DNA from: Solirubrobacter soli DSM 22325
GTDB taxonomy: Bacteria > Actinomycetota > Thermoleophilia > Solirubrobacterales > Solirubrobacteraceae
NCBI RefSeq assembly: GCF_000423665.1
Contig: NZ_AUIK01000035.1
Span: forward strand, 1-64,000
Direction: 5' to 3'
Length of the DNA: 64,000 nucleotides
Translations under genes and position numbers: made by a program
The notes under the pieces: generated by a model
What the model was told of the DNA's origin: nothing
Database searches by the model: none
The model's input: only the letters and a program-made list of their open reading frames with translations
Shown: piece after piece, positions 7,702 through 15,834 of the stretch
How positions within the stretch are numbered: the first letter of the stretch is position 1
Layout of the letters: the number at the start of each line of letters is the position of its first letter

Positions 7702-9900
7702 ATGCGTGTTGACAGTGGGGAGATCGCGGGTGTCGTCATCGCTGACGCGACGAAGGCGGGGTTCCCGCTGACGTACGTCAGTCCCGGGTTTGAGGAGATG
7801 ACGGGTTACAGCGCGAACGACATGGTAGGTCGTAGTTGTTCGGTGCTTCAGGGGCCCGAGACCGATTCGCGCGCGATCGACGCGCTGCGCCAGGCGGTCC
7901 GGGCGGGCCGTGAGGCCTACGTCACGCTGCTGAACTACCGCGCCGACGGGACGCCGTTCTGGAACGAGGTCGCGCTCGCCCCGCAGCGCGACGCCGACGG
8001 CAAGCTCGTCCAGTACCTCGGCGTGCAGAAGGACGTCACAGCCCGGCGCGAGGCCGACGCCCTGATCCATCAACTCGCGTACTTCGACAGCCTCACCGGG
8101 GTCGCCAACCGCGCCGCGCTGCACACCGAGCTGCAATCCGCGCTGCGCCAGGCGCACGGCGAGGGCAGCGAGCTGGCGCTGTTGTTCGTCGACCTCGACG
8201 ACTTCAAGCGCATCAACGACAGCCACGGTCACATGGTCGGCGACCAGCTCCTGAGGGCGGTCGCGGATCGTCTGCGAACGATCGTGCGTCCGCAGGATCT
8301 CGTCGCCCGCCCGGGCGGGGACGAGTTCACGCTGCTGATCCGCAACGTGGCCACCGACGTCGCGACCGTCGCGACCGAGCTGGCCGGTCGCGTGATCACG
8401 GCGCTGCACGAGCCGTTGGACGTCGACGGCGTCCCGCTCGAGGTCCGGGCAAGCGTTGGGGTCAGCGCCTACCCGCGCGACGCGATGACCGCCGAGGATC
8501 TGCTACGTCACGCCGACGCGGCGATGTACGTCGCCAAGGGCGGCGGCAAGGACAACTTCCACATCTACCGCTCCCGCGCCAAGGGGACCGGCGTGCGTCC
8601 CGACGACGGATTCGACCCGCACAGCGCGGTGGACGAGCTCGACCGCATTCTCGCCGAGCGCGACCTGACCGCGGCCTTCCAACCGATCGTCGAGATCGTC
8701 AGCGGCGACCTCGTCGCCTACGAAGCGCTCGCTCGCGGCCCGGAAGGCTCGGTCCTCCAACGTCCCGACCGCCTGTTCGCGACCGCCGCGGCCGCCGGCC
8801 GTGTAGGGGAGCTCGACTGGCTCTGCCGCGCCGTCGCGGTCCGTGCAGCCTTCGAAGCCCGCCTGGGCCGCACGGCAACCCTGTTCCTCAACTGCGAGCC
8901 CAGCGCGATCGGCGCGCCCTGCCCCGAAGAACATCGAGCGGTGTGGGAGCGCGCCGAGCGCGAGCTCGACCTCATGCTGGAGATCACCGAGCGCGCCGTC
9001 ACCGACCGCCCGGCCGAGCTGGTCCGCGTGGTCGAGGAGCATCGTGCCGCGGGCCGCGGGATCGCGCTTGACGACCTCGGCGCCGATGTACGCTCGCTGG
9101 CGCTGTTGCCGCTCGTCGCCCCTGACGTCATCAAGCTCGACCTCAGCCTCGTCCAGGACCGCCCCTCGACCGACCAGGCCGCGATCGTCAGCGCAGTCGC
9201 CGCCGAGCACGAGCGCACCGGCGCCAGGGTGCTCGCCGAGGGCATCGAGAACGAGCAGCACCTCGCCGTCGCCCGCACCCTCGGGGCCACGCTCGGACAG
9301 GGCTGGCACTGGGGCCGCCCCGGCCCGCTACACCCGCAGCTCGGCGGCATGCGGCTGCGTCGCCGGCCGCACAGCGCGCGCCGGCCCGGTCGCACGCCGT
9401 TCGAGATCGTCACGGCCGATCGCTCGACCGCCCACGCGACCAAGCGCCTGCTGCTCCCGATGAGCCATCATCTCGAGCACCGCGCACTGCGGATCGGCGA
9501 GGGCGCGGTGATCCTCTCGGCGTTCCAGGACGCCAAGCACTTCACCCCCAAGACGGTCCGGCGCTACGAGACGCTGGTGCGCGGCGCGAGCCTCGTCGGC
9601 GCCCTCGGCGTCGGCCTCGGCGAGGAGCCGATTCCCGGCGTCCGCGGCGCGCAGATCGAGGCCGACGACCCGCTGGCCGGCGAGTGGAGCGTCGTCGTCC
9701 TCGGCCCGCACTTCGCCGGCGCGCTCGTCGCCATGGATCTCGGCGACACCGGCCCGGACCGCGAACGCCGCTTCGAGTTCGCCATCGTCTACGACCGCGG
9801 ACTCGTCATCGCCGCCGCCCAGACGCTCCTCCGCCGCCTCGCGCCCGCTTCCTCGTCACCCAAACCACGCGAGGCGAGCACGACCGCTGTCGCAGTTTGA
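7702..9900 (+). CDS. LOV-GGDEF-EAL-DICT cyclic-di-GMP signalling protein
   Basis: 732 residues from ATG 7702. Residues 8-112 form a LOV-type PAS domain: VSPGFEEMTGYS, GRSCSVLQGPETD with the adduct-forming Cys46, LLNYRADGTPFWNEV with the flavin-binding asparagines, and YLGVQKDVT. A GGDEF domain follows with RPGGDEF intact and an inhibitory-site motif RPQD five residues before it. The EAL domain keeps YEALARG, NCEP, LEITE, DDLG, IKLD, AEGIEN and GRPGP, so both catalytic halves look competent. The last 180 residues resemble a DICT sensory domain (LLPMSHHLEHRAL, FEFAIVYDRGLVIAAAQ). Expected to be a cytoplasmic blue-light-tuned c-di-GMP switch. Confidence 0.9.
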   Translation: MRVDSGEIAGVVIADATKAGFPLTYVSPGFEEMTGYSANDMVGRSCSVLQGPETDSRAIDALRQAVRAGREAYVTLLNYRADGTPFWNEVALAPQRDADGKLVQYLGVQKDVTARREADALIHQLAYFDSLTGVANRAALHTELQSALRQAHGEGSELALLFVDLDDFKRINDSHGHMVGDQLLRAVADRLRTIVRPQDLVARPGGDEFTLLIRNVATDVATVATELAGRVITALHEPLDVDGVPLEVRASVGVSAYPRDAMTAEDLLRHADAAMYVAKGGGKDNFHIYRSRAKGTGVRPDDGFDPHSAVDELDRILAERDLTAAFQPIVEIVSGDLVAYEALARGPEGSVLQRPDRLFATAAAAGRVGELDWLCRAVAVRAAFEARLGRTATLFLNCEPSAIGAPCPEEHRAVWERAERELDLMLEITERAVTDRPAELVRVVEEHRAAGRGIALDDLGADVRSLALLPLVAPDVIKLDLSLVQDRPSTDQAAIVSAVAAEHERTGARVLAEGIENEQHLAVARTLGATLGQGWHWGRPGPLHPQLGGMRLRRRPHSARRPGRTPFEIVTADRSTAHATKRLLLPMSHHLEHRALRIGEGAVILSAFQDAKHFTPKTVRRYETLVRGASLVGALGVGLGEEPIPGVRGAQIEADDPLAGEWSVVVLGPHFAGALVAMDLGDTGPDRERRFEFAIVYDRGLVIAAAQTLLRRLAPASSSPKPREASTTAVAV

Positions 9901-10060
9901 TCGCCAGGACGCCTCGGGCGACGCTCGGCTCAGCCGTTGCGGGTGTACCGGCGAAGCGGCGAGTCCACCCAGGTCAGGTCTAGAGACACTCGGCACTCGC
10001 CGAGAGCACGTATTGGGGCGTGCCATTCCGCGGTGTCCCTGGAATGCGCCTGGGACTTGA

Positions 10061-10160
10061 CCGTGGCGCTGAGTGGCCGGAAGGCCGCGAACGGAGACCG
10101 GGCGGCCACCCGGTCTTTCGCGTTCAGCAGCAAGCGCGCGGGCGGACCGCGGCACCGCGG
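10061..10160 (+). repeat. Intergenic hairpin element, copy 1
   Basis: It shares with copy 2 (10584-10692) the order GAGTGG-C-CGGAAG-CCGC, a hairpin, CGTTC-GC and CGGGCGGACCGCGGCA. Here the hairpin is AGACCGGG (10095-10102), a six-base loop, CCCGGTCT (10109-10116), then TTTCG. Only about 200 bp past the LOV-GGDEF-EAL stop, it could also terminate that transcript. Confidence 0.6.
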
Positions 10161-10264
10161 AAATTCAGGGCCGCAGGCGCGACTAAGCTAGCCCCGCTCG
10201 AGCCGGGCCAGGCCGCGCTCCGATCCGGGTTGCTTGTCCCTTGCTGTTTGCAGCCGGTTCGACG

Positions 10265-10320
10265 GATGGGCGGTCGCGGGCTCGAACCGGGGACCTCCTG
10301 CTCGTGAGTAGCGGGCCCGC
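10265..10320 (-). other. tRNA-like 3' half, degenerate
   Basis: On the minus strand AGGTCCCCGGTTCGAGCCC has the G-T-T-C-G-A core of a tRNA T-loop, with a weak anticodon-arm-like stem (CCGCT...AGCAG) before it. The 5' half of a cloverleaf does not form and position 33 is not T, so this is not a functional tRNA. It may be a relic or attachment-site scar. Confidence 0.2.
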
Positions 10321-10379
10321 GCTCGGCGTCCGTTGCGTCTACTGCGCCGTCGCCCGCGCAGCCTGCAGATTGCCCCAGG

Positions 10380-10416
10380 CCGGGTTTGACGGAGGTCCTT
10401 GCTCCGTCAGACCCGG
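10380..10416. other. Strong hairpin, 15-bp stem
   Basis: CCGGGTTTGACGGAG (10380-10394) pairs with CTCCGTCAGACCCGG (10402-10416) around the 7-base loop GTCCTTG, with one G-T wobble. It is not followed by a T run. It could be part of a small structured RNA or a protein-binding site. Confidence 0.6.
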
Positions 10417-10583
10417 TCCGGCGCAAAAGCGGTCGGACCGCGGGACGCCGCTTCACTGGTACGTGACCACTAAGCAACATCTTCGCCACTCTAGGCAGAG
10501 CGTGGTCTGCCTTCAGGCCCGCAACTGGCGTTATGGCCCGCTGATCGGGTACAGCTCGACGTACGTTCATATGTGGCCACACC

Positions 10584-10692
10584 GGTGACGGTGCGGCGGA
10601 GTGGTCGGAAGACCGCAATGGAAGACCGGGCTGTCACCCGGTCTTTCGTGTTCTGCGGGGTCCGATTGCCGGGCGGACCGCGGCATCGCAGG
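10584..10692 (+). repeat. Intergenic hairpin element, copy 2
   Basis: Second copy of the element at 10061-10160. The stem is AAGACCGGG (10622-10630), loop CTGTCA, CCCGGTCTT (10637-10645), then TTCG. Compared with copy 1 the loop differs while the stem is longer by one pair, the kind of change expected if structure is conserved. Confidence 0.6.
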
Positions 10693-10971
10693 CGCTCGTC
10701 GACGGGCGCCGATCGGTTCCCCAAGAGTTCGGCCGAGGACGCCGAACGACGATCGGCGAAACGCCAGACGGCCCGCCGGGAGCGGGCCGATTTCCCCGAA
10801 AGTTTCCCCGCGGCCACTACCGAGGGGCCGTTCTCCCTCTGGTAGAGCCGTGTAGGCCGGATACGCGCTCCCACCCTGTGCAGAGACCTGCACGCCCGGC
10901 GCGCTATCGCTGCACATGAGAACTTGATTAGGTGATCCTCAAGGGATGAGTTCTACATGAGAGGGATGTAG

Positions 10972-13140
10972 ATGAGGCAGCGGTTCAAGGGTGCGGTGGC
11001 TTCGGCCGGCGCGGTGGCGGCGTTGGCGCTGATGGCGCCCGCGTCGGCGGTGGCGCATCCGTGCGCGAGCGCGAACGCGAAGGCGACGGCGGCGAGCAGC
11101 TTCCTGTCGGTCAACAGCGCGATGTGGGTCGGCATGCGGCCGGTGCACGTGGAACACGAGTGCGATGGCGAGGGCGGCCCGTTCACGTCGACGGCGGCGA
11201 AGGCGGCGGCCGCGGGGGTGGCGATCGCCGCCGACCCGACGTTCGAGCAGGTCGTGAGCGAGTACGAGTACTCGCCGAACATGACGCCGCTCGGCTACTC
11301 GCCGAACGTGATCCCGTACCTGCCGGCTCCGTACAACTCGGATCTGGCGTTCCAGGGCGACTACGCGTACATGGGCACCAACGACGGCTTCGTCGTGATC
11401 GACATCGAGGACCCGGCGAAGCCGAAGCAGGTCCATCTCAACAAGAGCTGCACCACCTCGCAGGGCGACATGGTCGTGTACGGAAAGATCCTCGTGCGCT
11501 CGTGGGACTCGCCGGTCAGCGCCAATGGCGCGGCGACGCAGTCCTGCGGCGGCCAGCTGGTCGGCCAGGGCTTCGAGGGCATCCACATCTTCGACATCAC
11601 CGACCCGGCCAACCCGGTGTTCGTCCGCGGGCTGCGGTTCTCCACCCAGGACGTGCCGCGCCAGGGCTGCGGCTCGCACACCGCGACGGCGGTGCCCGCA
11701 CCTGACCGCGACGCGCTGTACATCTACAACGGCGGCTCGTCCGGCACGTGCACGTGGATGGACGTCCTGAAGATCAAGATCTCCGATCCGACCCAGGCCT
11801 CGTACGTCAAGCAGGCGCCGGCCGGCCGCCAGTGCCATGACAACACGGTGTTCCTCAACGGCGCCGAGAGCTATGCGTCGTGCGCCGGCGGCAACGGCAT
11901 CACGATGTTCAAATTCGACGCCACCATCGACCCGACGCTGCCGGGCGGGATCGAGAACCCGGTGCAGCTGTGGTCGCGCTCGCTCGGCGTCGGGACGGGC
12001 CATTCGGCCGCGTTCGGCTATGACGGCAAGACGGTCGCGTTCGGTCACGAGCCGGGCGGCGGCGTCGCGCCGAACTGCCAGACCACGAGCTCGACGCTGA
12101 ACAAGTCGCTGTTCTTCCTCAACGTCGCGACCGGCGAGACGATCTCGACGGTCGTGATGCCGCGGGCGCAGAACAACACCGAGAACTGCACCTGGCACAA
12201 CTTCAACACCGTGCCGACCAAGGGCGGCAACTACATCGTCTCCGGCAACTACCAGGCCGGCATCAACGTGATCGACTTCACGCAGCCCGCTGCGCCGAAG
12301 GTCATCGCGTACGCCGACCCGAAGCCGCTGCCGCACACGACGACCTACGGCGGGGACGGCTATCCGGACGGCGGCGACTGGTCCACCTACTGGTACAACG
12401 GCGAGATCTACGAGGCCGACATCTATCGCGGGCTCGTCGTGTGGGATCTCGACAACACGTTCACGGACCGCGCGAACACCGTCGCGTACTCGAACCCGCA
12501 GACGCAGATCGGCGCGATCGCCGCCGACAACGCCGCCCCGACGGTCACGTCGACGAACGCGGGCGCCGGCTACGTGCTGGGCTCCGCCGTCCCGGCCGCG
12601 TTCTCGTGCGCGGATGACGGCCTCGGCGTCGAGTCGTGCACCGCGAGCGTGACGAATCTCGACACGTCGAAGATCGGTCCAGCGTCCTACACGGTCACCG
12701 CGCTCGACAAGGCCGGGAACGAGACGGTCAAGACCGTCGAGTACGTGGTCAACGCCACGGCCGTCACCGGCAGCGCGGGCGGCACGGTCGCGGCGACGCT
12801 GGCGCTGACGATGGGCGCTCCGGCGCAGTTCGGCGCGTTCACGCCGGGGCTGGCGAAGACGTACACGGCGTCCACCTCGGCCACGGTCATCTCGACCGGC
12901 GGCGACGCGACGCTGAGCGTCGCCGACCCGAGCGCGACGAACACCGGCCGCCTGGTCAACGGCACGTTCGCGCTGCCGCAGCCGATCGGCGGCCTCGGCG
13001 TGGTCAAGACGTACACCGGCCCGGTCTCCAACGATCAGCCGACGATCACGTTCACGCAGGCGATCGGCGCGACCGACGCGCTGCGCACGGGCACGTACAG
13101 CAAGACGCTGACGTTCACCCTCTCCAGCACCACGCCGTAG
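10972..13140 (+). CDS. Secreted LVIVD-type beta-propeller protein with Ig-like tail
   Basis: 722 residues. The N-terminus is a Sec signal (MRQRFKGAVASAGAVAALAL, cleavage near ASAVAHP). Residues about 110-510 are beta-propeller repeats of the LVIVD type: LAFQGDYAYMGTNDGFVVIDI, FEGIHIFDITDPANPVFV, SGNYQAGINVIDFTQPAAPK and YRGLVVWDLD. An Ig/HYR-like domain (CADDGLGVESCTASVTN) and a threonine-rich C-terminal beta domain follow. No enzymatic motif; probably an extracellular binding or structural protein. The RBS sits in the loop of a short CTACAT/ATGTAG hairpin, which could modulate initiation. Confidence 0.85.
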   Translation: MRQRFKGAVASAGAVAALALMAPASAVAHPCASANAKATAASSFLSVNSAMWVGMRPVHVEHECDGEGGPFTSTAAKAAAAGVAIAADPTFEQVVSEYEYSPNMTPLGYSPNVIPYLPAPYNSDLAFQGDYAYMGTNDGFVVIDIEDPAKPKQVHLNKSCTTSQGDMVVYGKILVRSWDSPVSANGAATQSCGGQLVGQGFEGIHIFDITDPANPVFVRGLRFSTQDVPRQGCGSHTATAVPAPDRDALYIYNGGSSGTCTWMDVLKIKISDPTQASYVKQAPAGRQCHDNTVFLNGAESYASCAGGNGITMFKFDATIDPTLPGGIENPVQLWSRSLGVGTGHSAAFGYDGKTVAFGHEPGGGVAPNCQTTSSTLNKSLFFLNVATGETISTVVMPRAQNNTENCTWHNFNTVPTKGGNYIVSGNYQAGINVIDFTQPAAPKVIAYADPKPLPHTTTYGGDGYPDGGDWSTYWYNGEIYEADIYRGLVVWDLDNTFTDRANTVAYSNPQTQIGAIAADNAAPTVTSTNAGAGYVLGSAVPAAFSCADDGLGVESCTASVTNLDTSKIGPASYTVTALDKAGNETVKTVEYVVNATAVTGSAGGTVAATLALTMGAPAQFGAFTPGLAKTYTASTSATVISTGGDATLSVADPSATNTGRLVNGTFALPQPIGGLGVVKTYTGPVSNDQPTITFTQAIGATDALRTGTYSKTLTFTLSSTTP

Positions 13141-13149
13141 AGCATCCAG

Positions 13150-13182
13150 CCGAGGCCCGGGGCGAGCGCTCCCGGGCCTCGG
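13150..13182. terminator. Bidirectional terminator hairpin
   Basis: CCGAGGCCCGGG (13150-13161), nine-base loop, CCCGGGCCTCGG (13171-13182): a perfect 12-bp stem between convergent stop codons at 13140 and 13186. Confidence 0.8.
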
Positions 13183-13185
13183 TCC

Positions 13186-13977
13186 TCACAGGCTGCGCGG
13201 CGCGCGGGCGTAGAGGCGCAGCGACCAGGCATAGCCGCCGACGGTGATCGCCGCGCACCACGCGAGGGCGGCGATCCAGTCGTTCCCGATCGGGGTGCCG
13301 AGCAGCAGGCCGCGGAGGGTCTCGTTGATCGGGGTGAAGGGCTGGTGCTCGGCGAACCAGGCGAGCCCCGCGGGCATCGAGTCGGTCGGGACGAAGCCGC
13401 TGCCGAGGAACGGGAGGAGCATCAGGATCATCGGCAGGTTGCTCGCGGTCTCGACGCTCTTGGCGACGAGGCCGAGCGCGACCGCCAGCCAGGTCAGCGC
13501 CAGGGTGAGGAACGTGATCAGGCCGGCCGCGGCGAGCCAGTCGAGGGCGGAAGCGTTCGGGCCGAAGCCGATCGCGAGCGAGACGACCAGCACCAGGACG
13601 ACCGCGATCAGCGTCTGGATCATGTTCGCGATCACGTGGCCGGCGAGCACCGATCCACGCCAGACGGCCATCGTCTTGAAGCGGGCGATGATGCCCTCGG
13701 TCATGTCCATCGCGACGCCGATCGGGGTCAGCTGCGCGCCGCCGACGACGGTGAAGAGCAGGATGCCGGGCGTGAGGTAGTCGACGTAGGCGCCGCGGTC
13801 GTCGCCGGTGACGCCGGGCAGCCCAGCACCGAGCGTCCCGCCGAAGACGTAGACGAACAGCATCAGGATCACGATCGGGATGCCGGCGACGAACAGCGTC
13901 AGGCCGGGGTTGCGACGCATCCGCCGCAGGTTGCGGCGCAGCATCGTGGTGGAGTCGGAGAGGGCGTAGGCGGTCAT
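13186..13977 (-). CDS. ABC-2 type exporter permease (DrrB-like)
   Basis: 263 residues with six predicted membrane segments: LTLFVAGIPIVILMLFVYVFG, YLTPGILLFTVVGGAQ, NMIQTLIAVVLVLVVSLAIG, WLAAAGLITFLTLALTWLAV, LPMILMLLPFLGSGFVPTDS and WIAALAWCAAITVGGYAW. The loop MPAGLAWFAEHQPFTPINETLRGLL is the family signature of daunorubicin-type permeases. The start codon overlaps the ATPase stop (ATGA), so the two are translationally coupled. Together they should form a drug or lipid exporter; the substrate cannot be told. Confidence 0.9.
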   Translation of the reverse strand: MTAYALSDSTTMLRRNLRRMRRNPGLTLFVAGIPIVILMLFVYVFGGTLGAGLPGVTGDDRGAYVDYLTPGILLFTVVGGAQLTPIGVAMDMTEGIIARFKTMAVWRGSVLAGHVIANMIQTLIAVVLVLVVSLAIGFGPNASALDWLAAAGLITFLTLALTWLAVALGLVAKSVETASNLPMILMLLPFLGSGFVPTDSMPAGLAWFAEHQPFTPINETLRGLLLGTPIGNDWIAALAWCAAITVGGYAWSLRLYARAPRSL

Positions 13978-14813
13978 CGATTCTCGCTCCCGGTGACGGC
14001 GAAGAAGACGTCGTCGAGGTTCGGCGTGTGGGTGGGGACCTGCAGCGTCAGCGCGCCCTCGTCGGCGTCCTGGACGTCGAGGAGGCCGCGCGCCGTGGCG
14101 AAGCTCGCCGCGTCGGCGAAGCGCAGGGTCACGTGGGTGCGGGGCAGGCGGCGCTTGAGCTCCTCCGGCGTGCCGGAGGCGACGATCTTGCCGTGGTCGA
14201 GGACCGCGATGCGGGTCGCGAGCTCGTCGGCCTCGTCGAGGTACTGGGTGGTGAGGAAGATCGTCACGCCGCTGGCGGCGAGCAGGCGGATGACGTCCCA
14301 CATCGTCCGCCGGCTGCGCGGGTCCAGGCCCGTCGTCGGCTCGTCGAGGAAGATCACGCGCGGGCTGCCGACCAGCGTCATCGCCAGGTCGAGCCGGCGC
14401 TTCATGCCGCCCGAGTAGGTCACGGCGGGCTTGTCGGCCGCCTCGACGAGGTCGAACTGCTCGAGCAGCTCCTCCGCCCGCGCCACCCCCTCGGGCCGCC
14501 GAAGGTGGTGCAGGTCCGCCATCAGCATCAGGTTCTCGCGACCGGTGAGCAGCCCGTCGATGGCCGAGAACTGGCCGGTGACGCCGATCGCACCGCGCAC
14601 GCCGTCGGGGTCGGTGCCCACGTCGTGCCCGTCGATACGCACCTCGCCCGCGTCGGCCGCGAGCAGCGTCGAGAGGATCTGCACCGTGGTCGTCTTGCCC
14701 GAGCCGTTGGGTCCGAGCAGCGCGAACACGCTGCCCTCCTCGACCGAGAAGCCGATGCCGTCCAGCACCGTCTGCTCGCCGAACGACTTCCGAAGTCCGT
14801 CTACAAAGATCAT
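13974..14813 (-). CDS. ABC exporter ATP-binding protein (DrrA-like)
   Basis: 279 residues. Start ATG 14813 (MIFVDGLRKSFGEQTVLDG) gives the usual N-terminus; an ATG three codons earlier also fits. Walker A is GPNGSGKTTT, Q-loop GVTGQFSAIDGLLTGREN, signature YSGGMKRR, Walker B VIFLDEPTTGLD. The switch position reads LTTQYLDEADELA, with Gln in place of His as in DrrA proteins. A C-terminal DrrA-type tail (HTPNLDDVFFAVTGSENR) is present. Upstream is a cluster of TGGCACC boxes. Confidence 0.93.
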   Translation of the reverse strand: MIFVDGLRKSFGEQTVLDGIGFSVEEGSVFALLGPNGSGKTTTVQILSTLLAADAGEVRIDGHDVGTDPDGVRGAIGVTGQFSAIDGLLTGRENLMLMADLHHLRRPEGVARAEELLEQFDLVEAADKPAVTYSGGMKRRLDLAMTLVGSPRVIFLDEPTTGLDPRSRRTMWDVIRLLAASGVTIFLTTQYLDEADELATRIAVLDHGKIVASGTPEELKRRLPRTHVTLRFADAASFATARGLLDVQDADEGALTLQVPTHTPNLDDVFFAVTGSENR

Positions 14814-14825
14814 GCCAAGCATGGA

Positions 14826-14884
14826 GCCACTGTGGCACCACTTTGGCACCGCGTCAAGTGCACACGGCATCACCAGGGTGCCAA
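14826..14884. promoter_or_regulatory. Candidate operator cluster for the ABC exporter
   Basis: Between the divergent starts at 14813 and 14908: palindrome GCCAC-T-GTGGC (14826-14836), direct repeats of TGGCACC at 14833 and 14844 (11 bp apart, one helical turn), and an inverted copy GGTGCCAA at 14877-14884 matching TTGGCACC at 14843-14850. No regulator gene is adjacent, so the binder would be encoded elsewhere. Confidence 0.45.
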
Positions 14885-14907
14885 GGGGCCGTTCTAGACT
14901 CGCCCCC

Positions 14908-15831
14908 ATGAGCACGGAGCCCTCACTTTTCTGGACTGAGCTTGCGGCCGAGCACCAGCGCGACCTCGAGCGCTTCGGGTTCGAGGGCATCAAGCGCCAC
15001 CAGGCTCTGCGCTACTTCACGTTCCAGTGGGTGTGGACGCTGGCCCCGCGCGATCAGCAGATCCGCTTCCTGATGCGCAACACGAAGCCCGCGACGTGGC
15101 TCCGCAGCGCATCGGAGTCGATCGACCTGTCCGATGAAGCCTGGGAAGGGATCCCGTGGCCGAAGCGCAGTCGCTGGCTGTACGTGTGGGTCACGCGGCT
15201 CCTGGACGACTACGCCCGCCGCGCCGTGTCCTTCGACATCCGCGCGCTGCAGGAGCCGAAGGCCGGAAATCCGCTCCCGGCGTACCGCAACGGCCGGCTC
15301 ATCTCGCAGGACGTCTCGAACTCGGCCCTCGAGGTCAACGCGATGATGGAGGCGCTGAACGGGCGCCAGCCGTCCTCGATCCTCGAGATCGGCGCCGGGT
15401 ACGGGCGGCTCGCGTACGCGCTGCTGACGCTCTTCCCGAATGCGACGTACACGATCATCGACATCCAGCCGACCCGCTCGATCTCGCAGTGGTACCTGTC
15501 GCAGCTCTTCGATCCGGAGCGCCTGACGTTCCTGAGCCCGGAGGAGGCGAGCTCGCTCGACCCCGGCTCGTTCGACCTCGGCCTGTCCGTGTCGTCGCTG
15601 GGCGAGATGACCGAGGCGCAGATCGACGGCTATCTGCGGCTGCTGGACACCGTGGTCGCGGGCGGCGGGACGGTCTACCTCAAGCAGCTCGAGAGCTGGA
15701 TCAACGCGGCGGACGGCGTCGACGCCGCGTTCGCGAAGTACGACTTCCCCGCCCGCTGGCAGCGCCGCTACTGGCGCCCGGCGCCGGTCCAGACGATGTT
15801 CCAAGAGGCCGCCTGGACCATCCCGGAGTAG
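14908..15831 (+). CDS. SAM-dependent methyltransferase, putative sugar O-methyltransferase
   Basis: 307 residues. The N-terminal third is helical and tryptophan-rich (FTFQWVWTLAPRDQQ, RWLYVWVTRLLDDYARR). The Rossmann methyltransferase core follows: motif I ILEIGAGYGRLAYALL, acidic motif II TIIDIQPT, then DLGLSVSSLGEMTE and a GGGTVYLKQ strand. That order matches putative sugar O-methyltransferases. There is no signal peptide. TAGACT (14895-14900) ends seven bases before the ATG, so the mRNA may be leaderless. Confidence 0.8.
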   Translation: MSTEPSLFWTELAAEHQRDLERFGFEGIKRHQALRYFTFQWVWTLAPRDQQIRFLMRNTKPATWLRSASESIDLSDEAWEGIPWPKRSRWLYVWVTRLLDDYARRAVSFDIRALQEPKAGNPLPAYRNGRLISQDVSNSALEVNAMMEALNGRQPSSILEIGAGYGRLAYALLTLFPNATYTIIDIQPTRSISQWYLSQLFDPERLTFLSPEEASSLDPGSFDLGLSVSSLGEMTEAQIDGYLRLLDTVVAGGGTVYLKQLESWINAADGVDAAFAKYDFPARWQRRYWRPAPVQTMFQEAAWTIPE

Positions 15832-15834
15832 TTG

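Larger units (their letters stand above)
9901..10971. other. 1.07-kb region without protein gene; structured repeats
   Basis: Every frame here is low quality and none has a recognisable domain. The region instead carries two copies of a 100-bp hairpin element, a separate 15-bp-stem hairpin and a tRNA-like T-arm, each listed below. A 7-bp GC hairpin (GGCCCGC-CGGGA-GCGGGCC) lies near 10768-10786. Just before the next gene, CTACAT (10953) and ATGTAG (10966) flank its GAGAGGG ribosome-binding site. Confidence 0.6.

Noticed and set aside
10265..10320. Functional tRNA gene
   Set aside because: Only a T-arm and a weak second stem form; the acceptor 5' strand and D-arm are missing.
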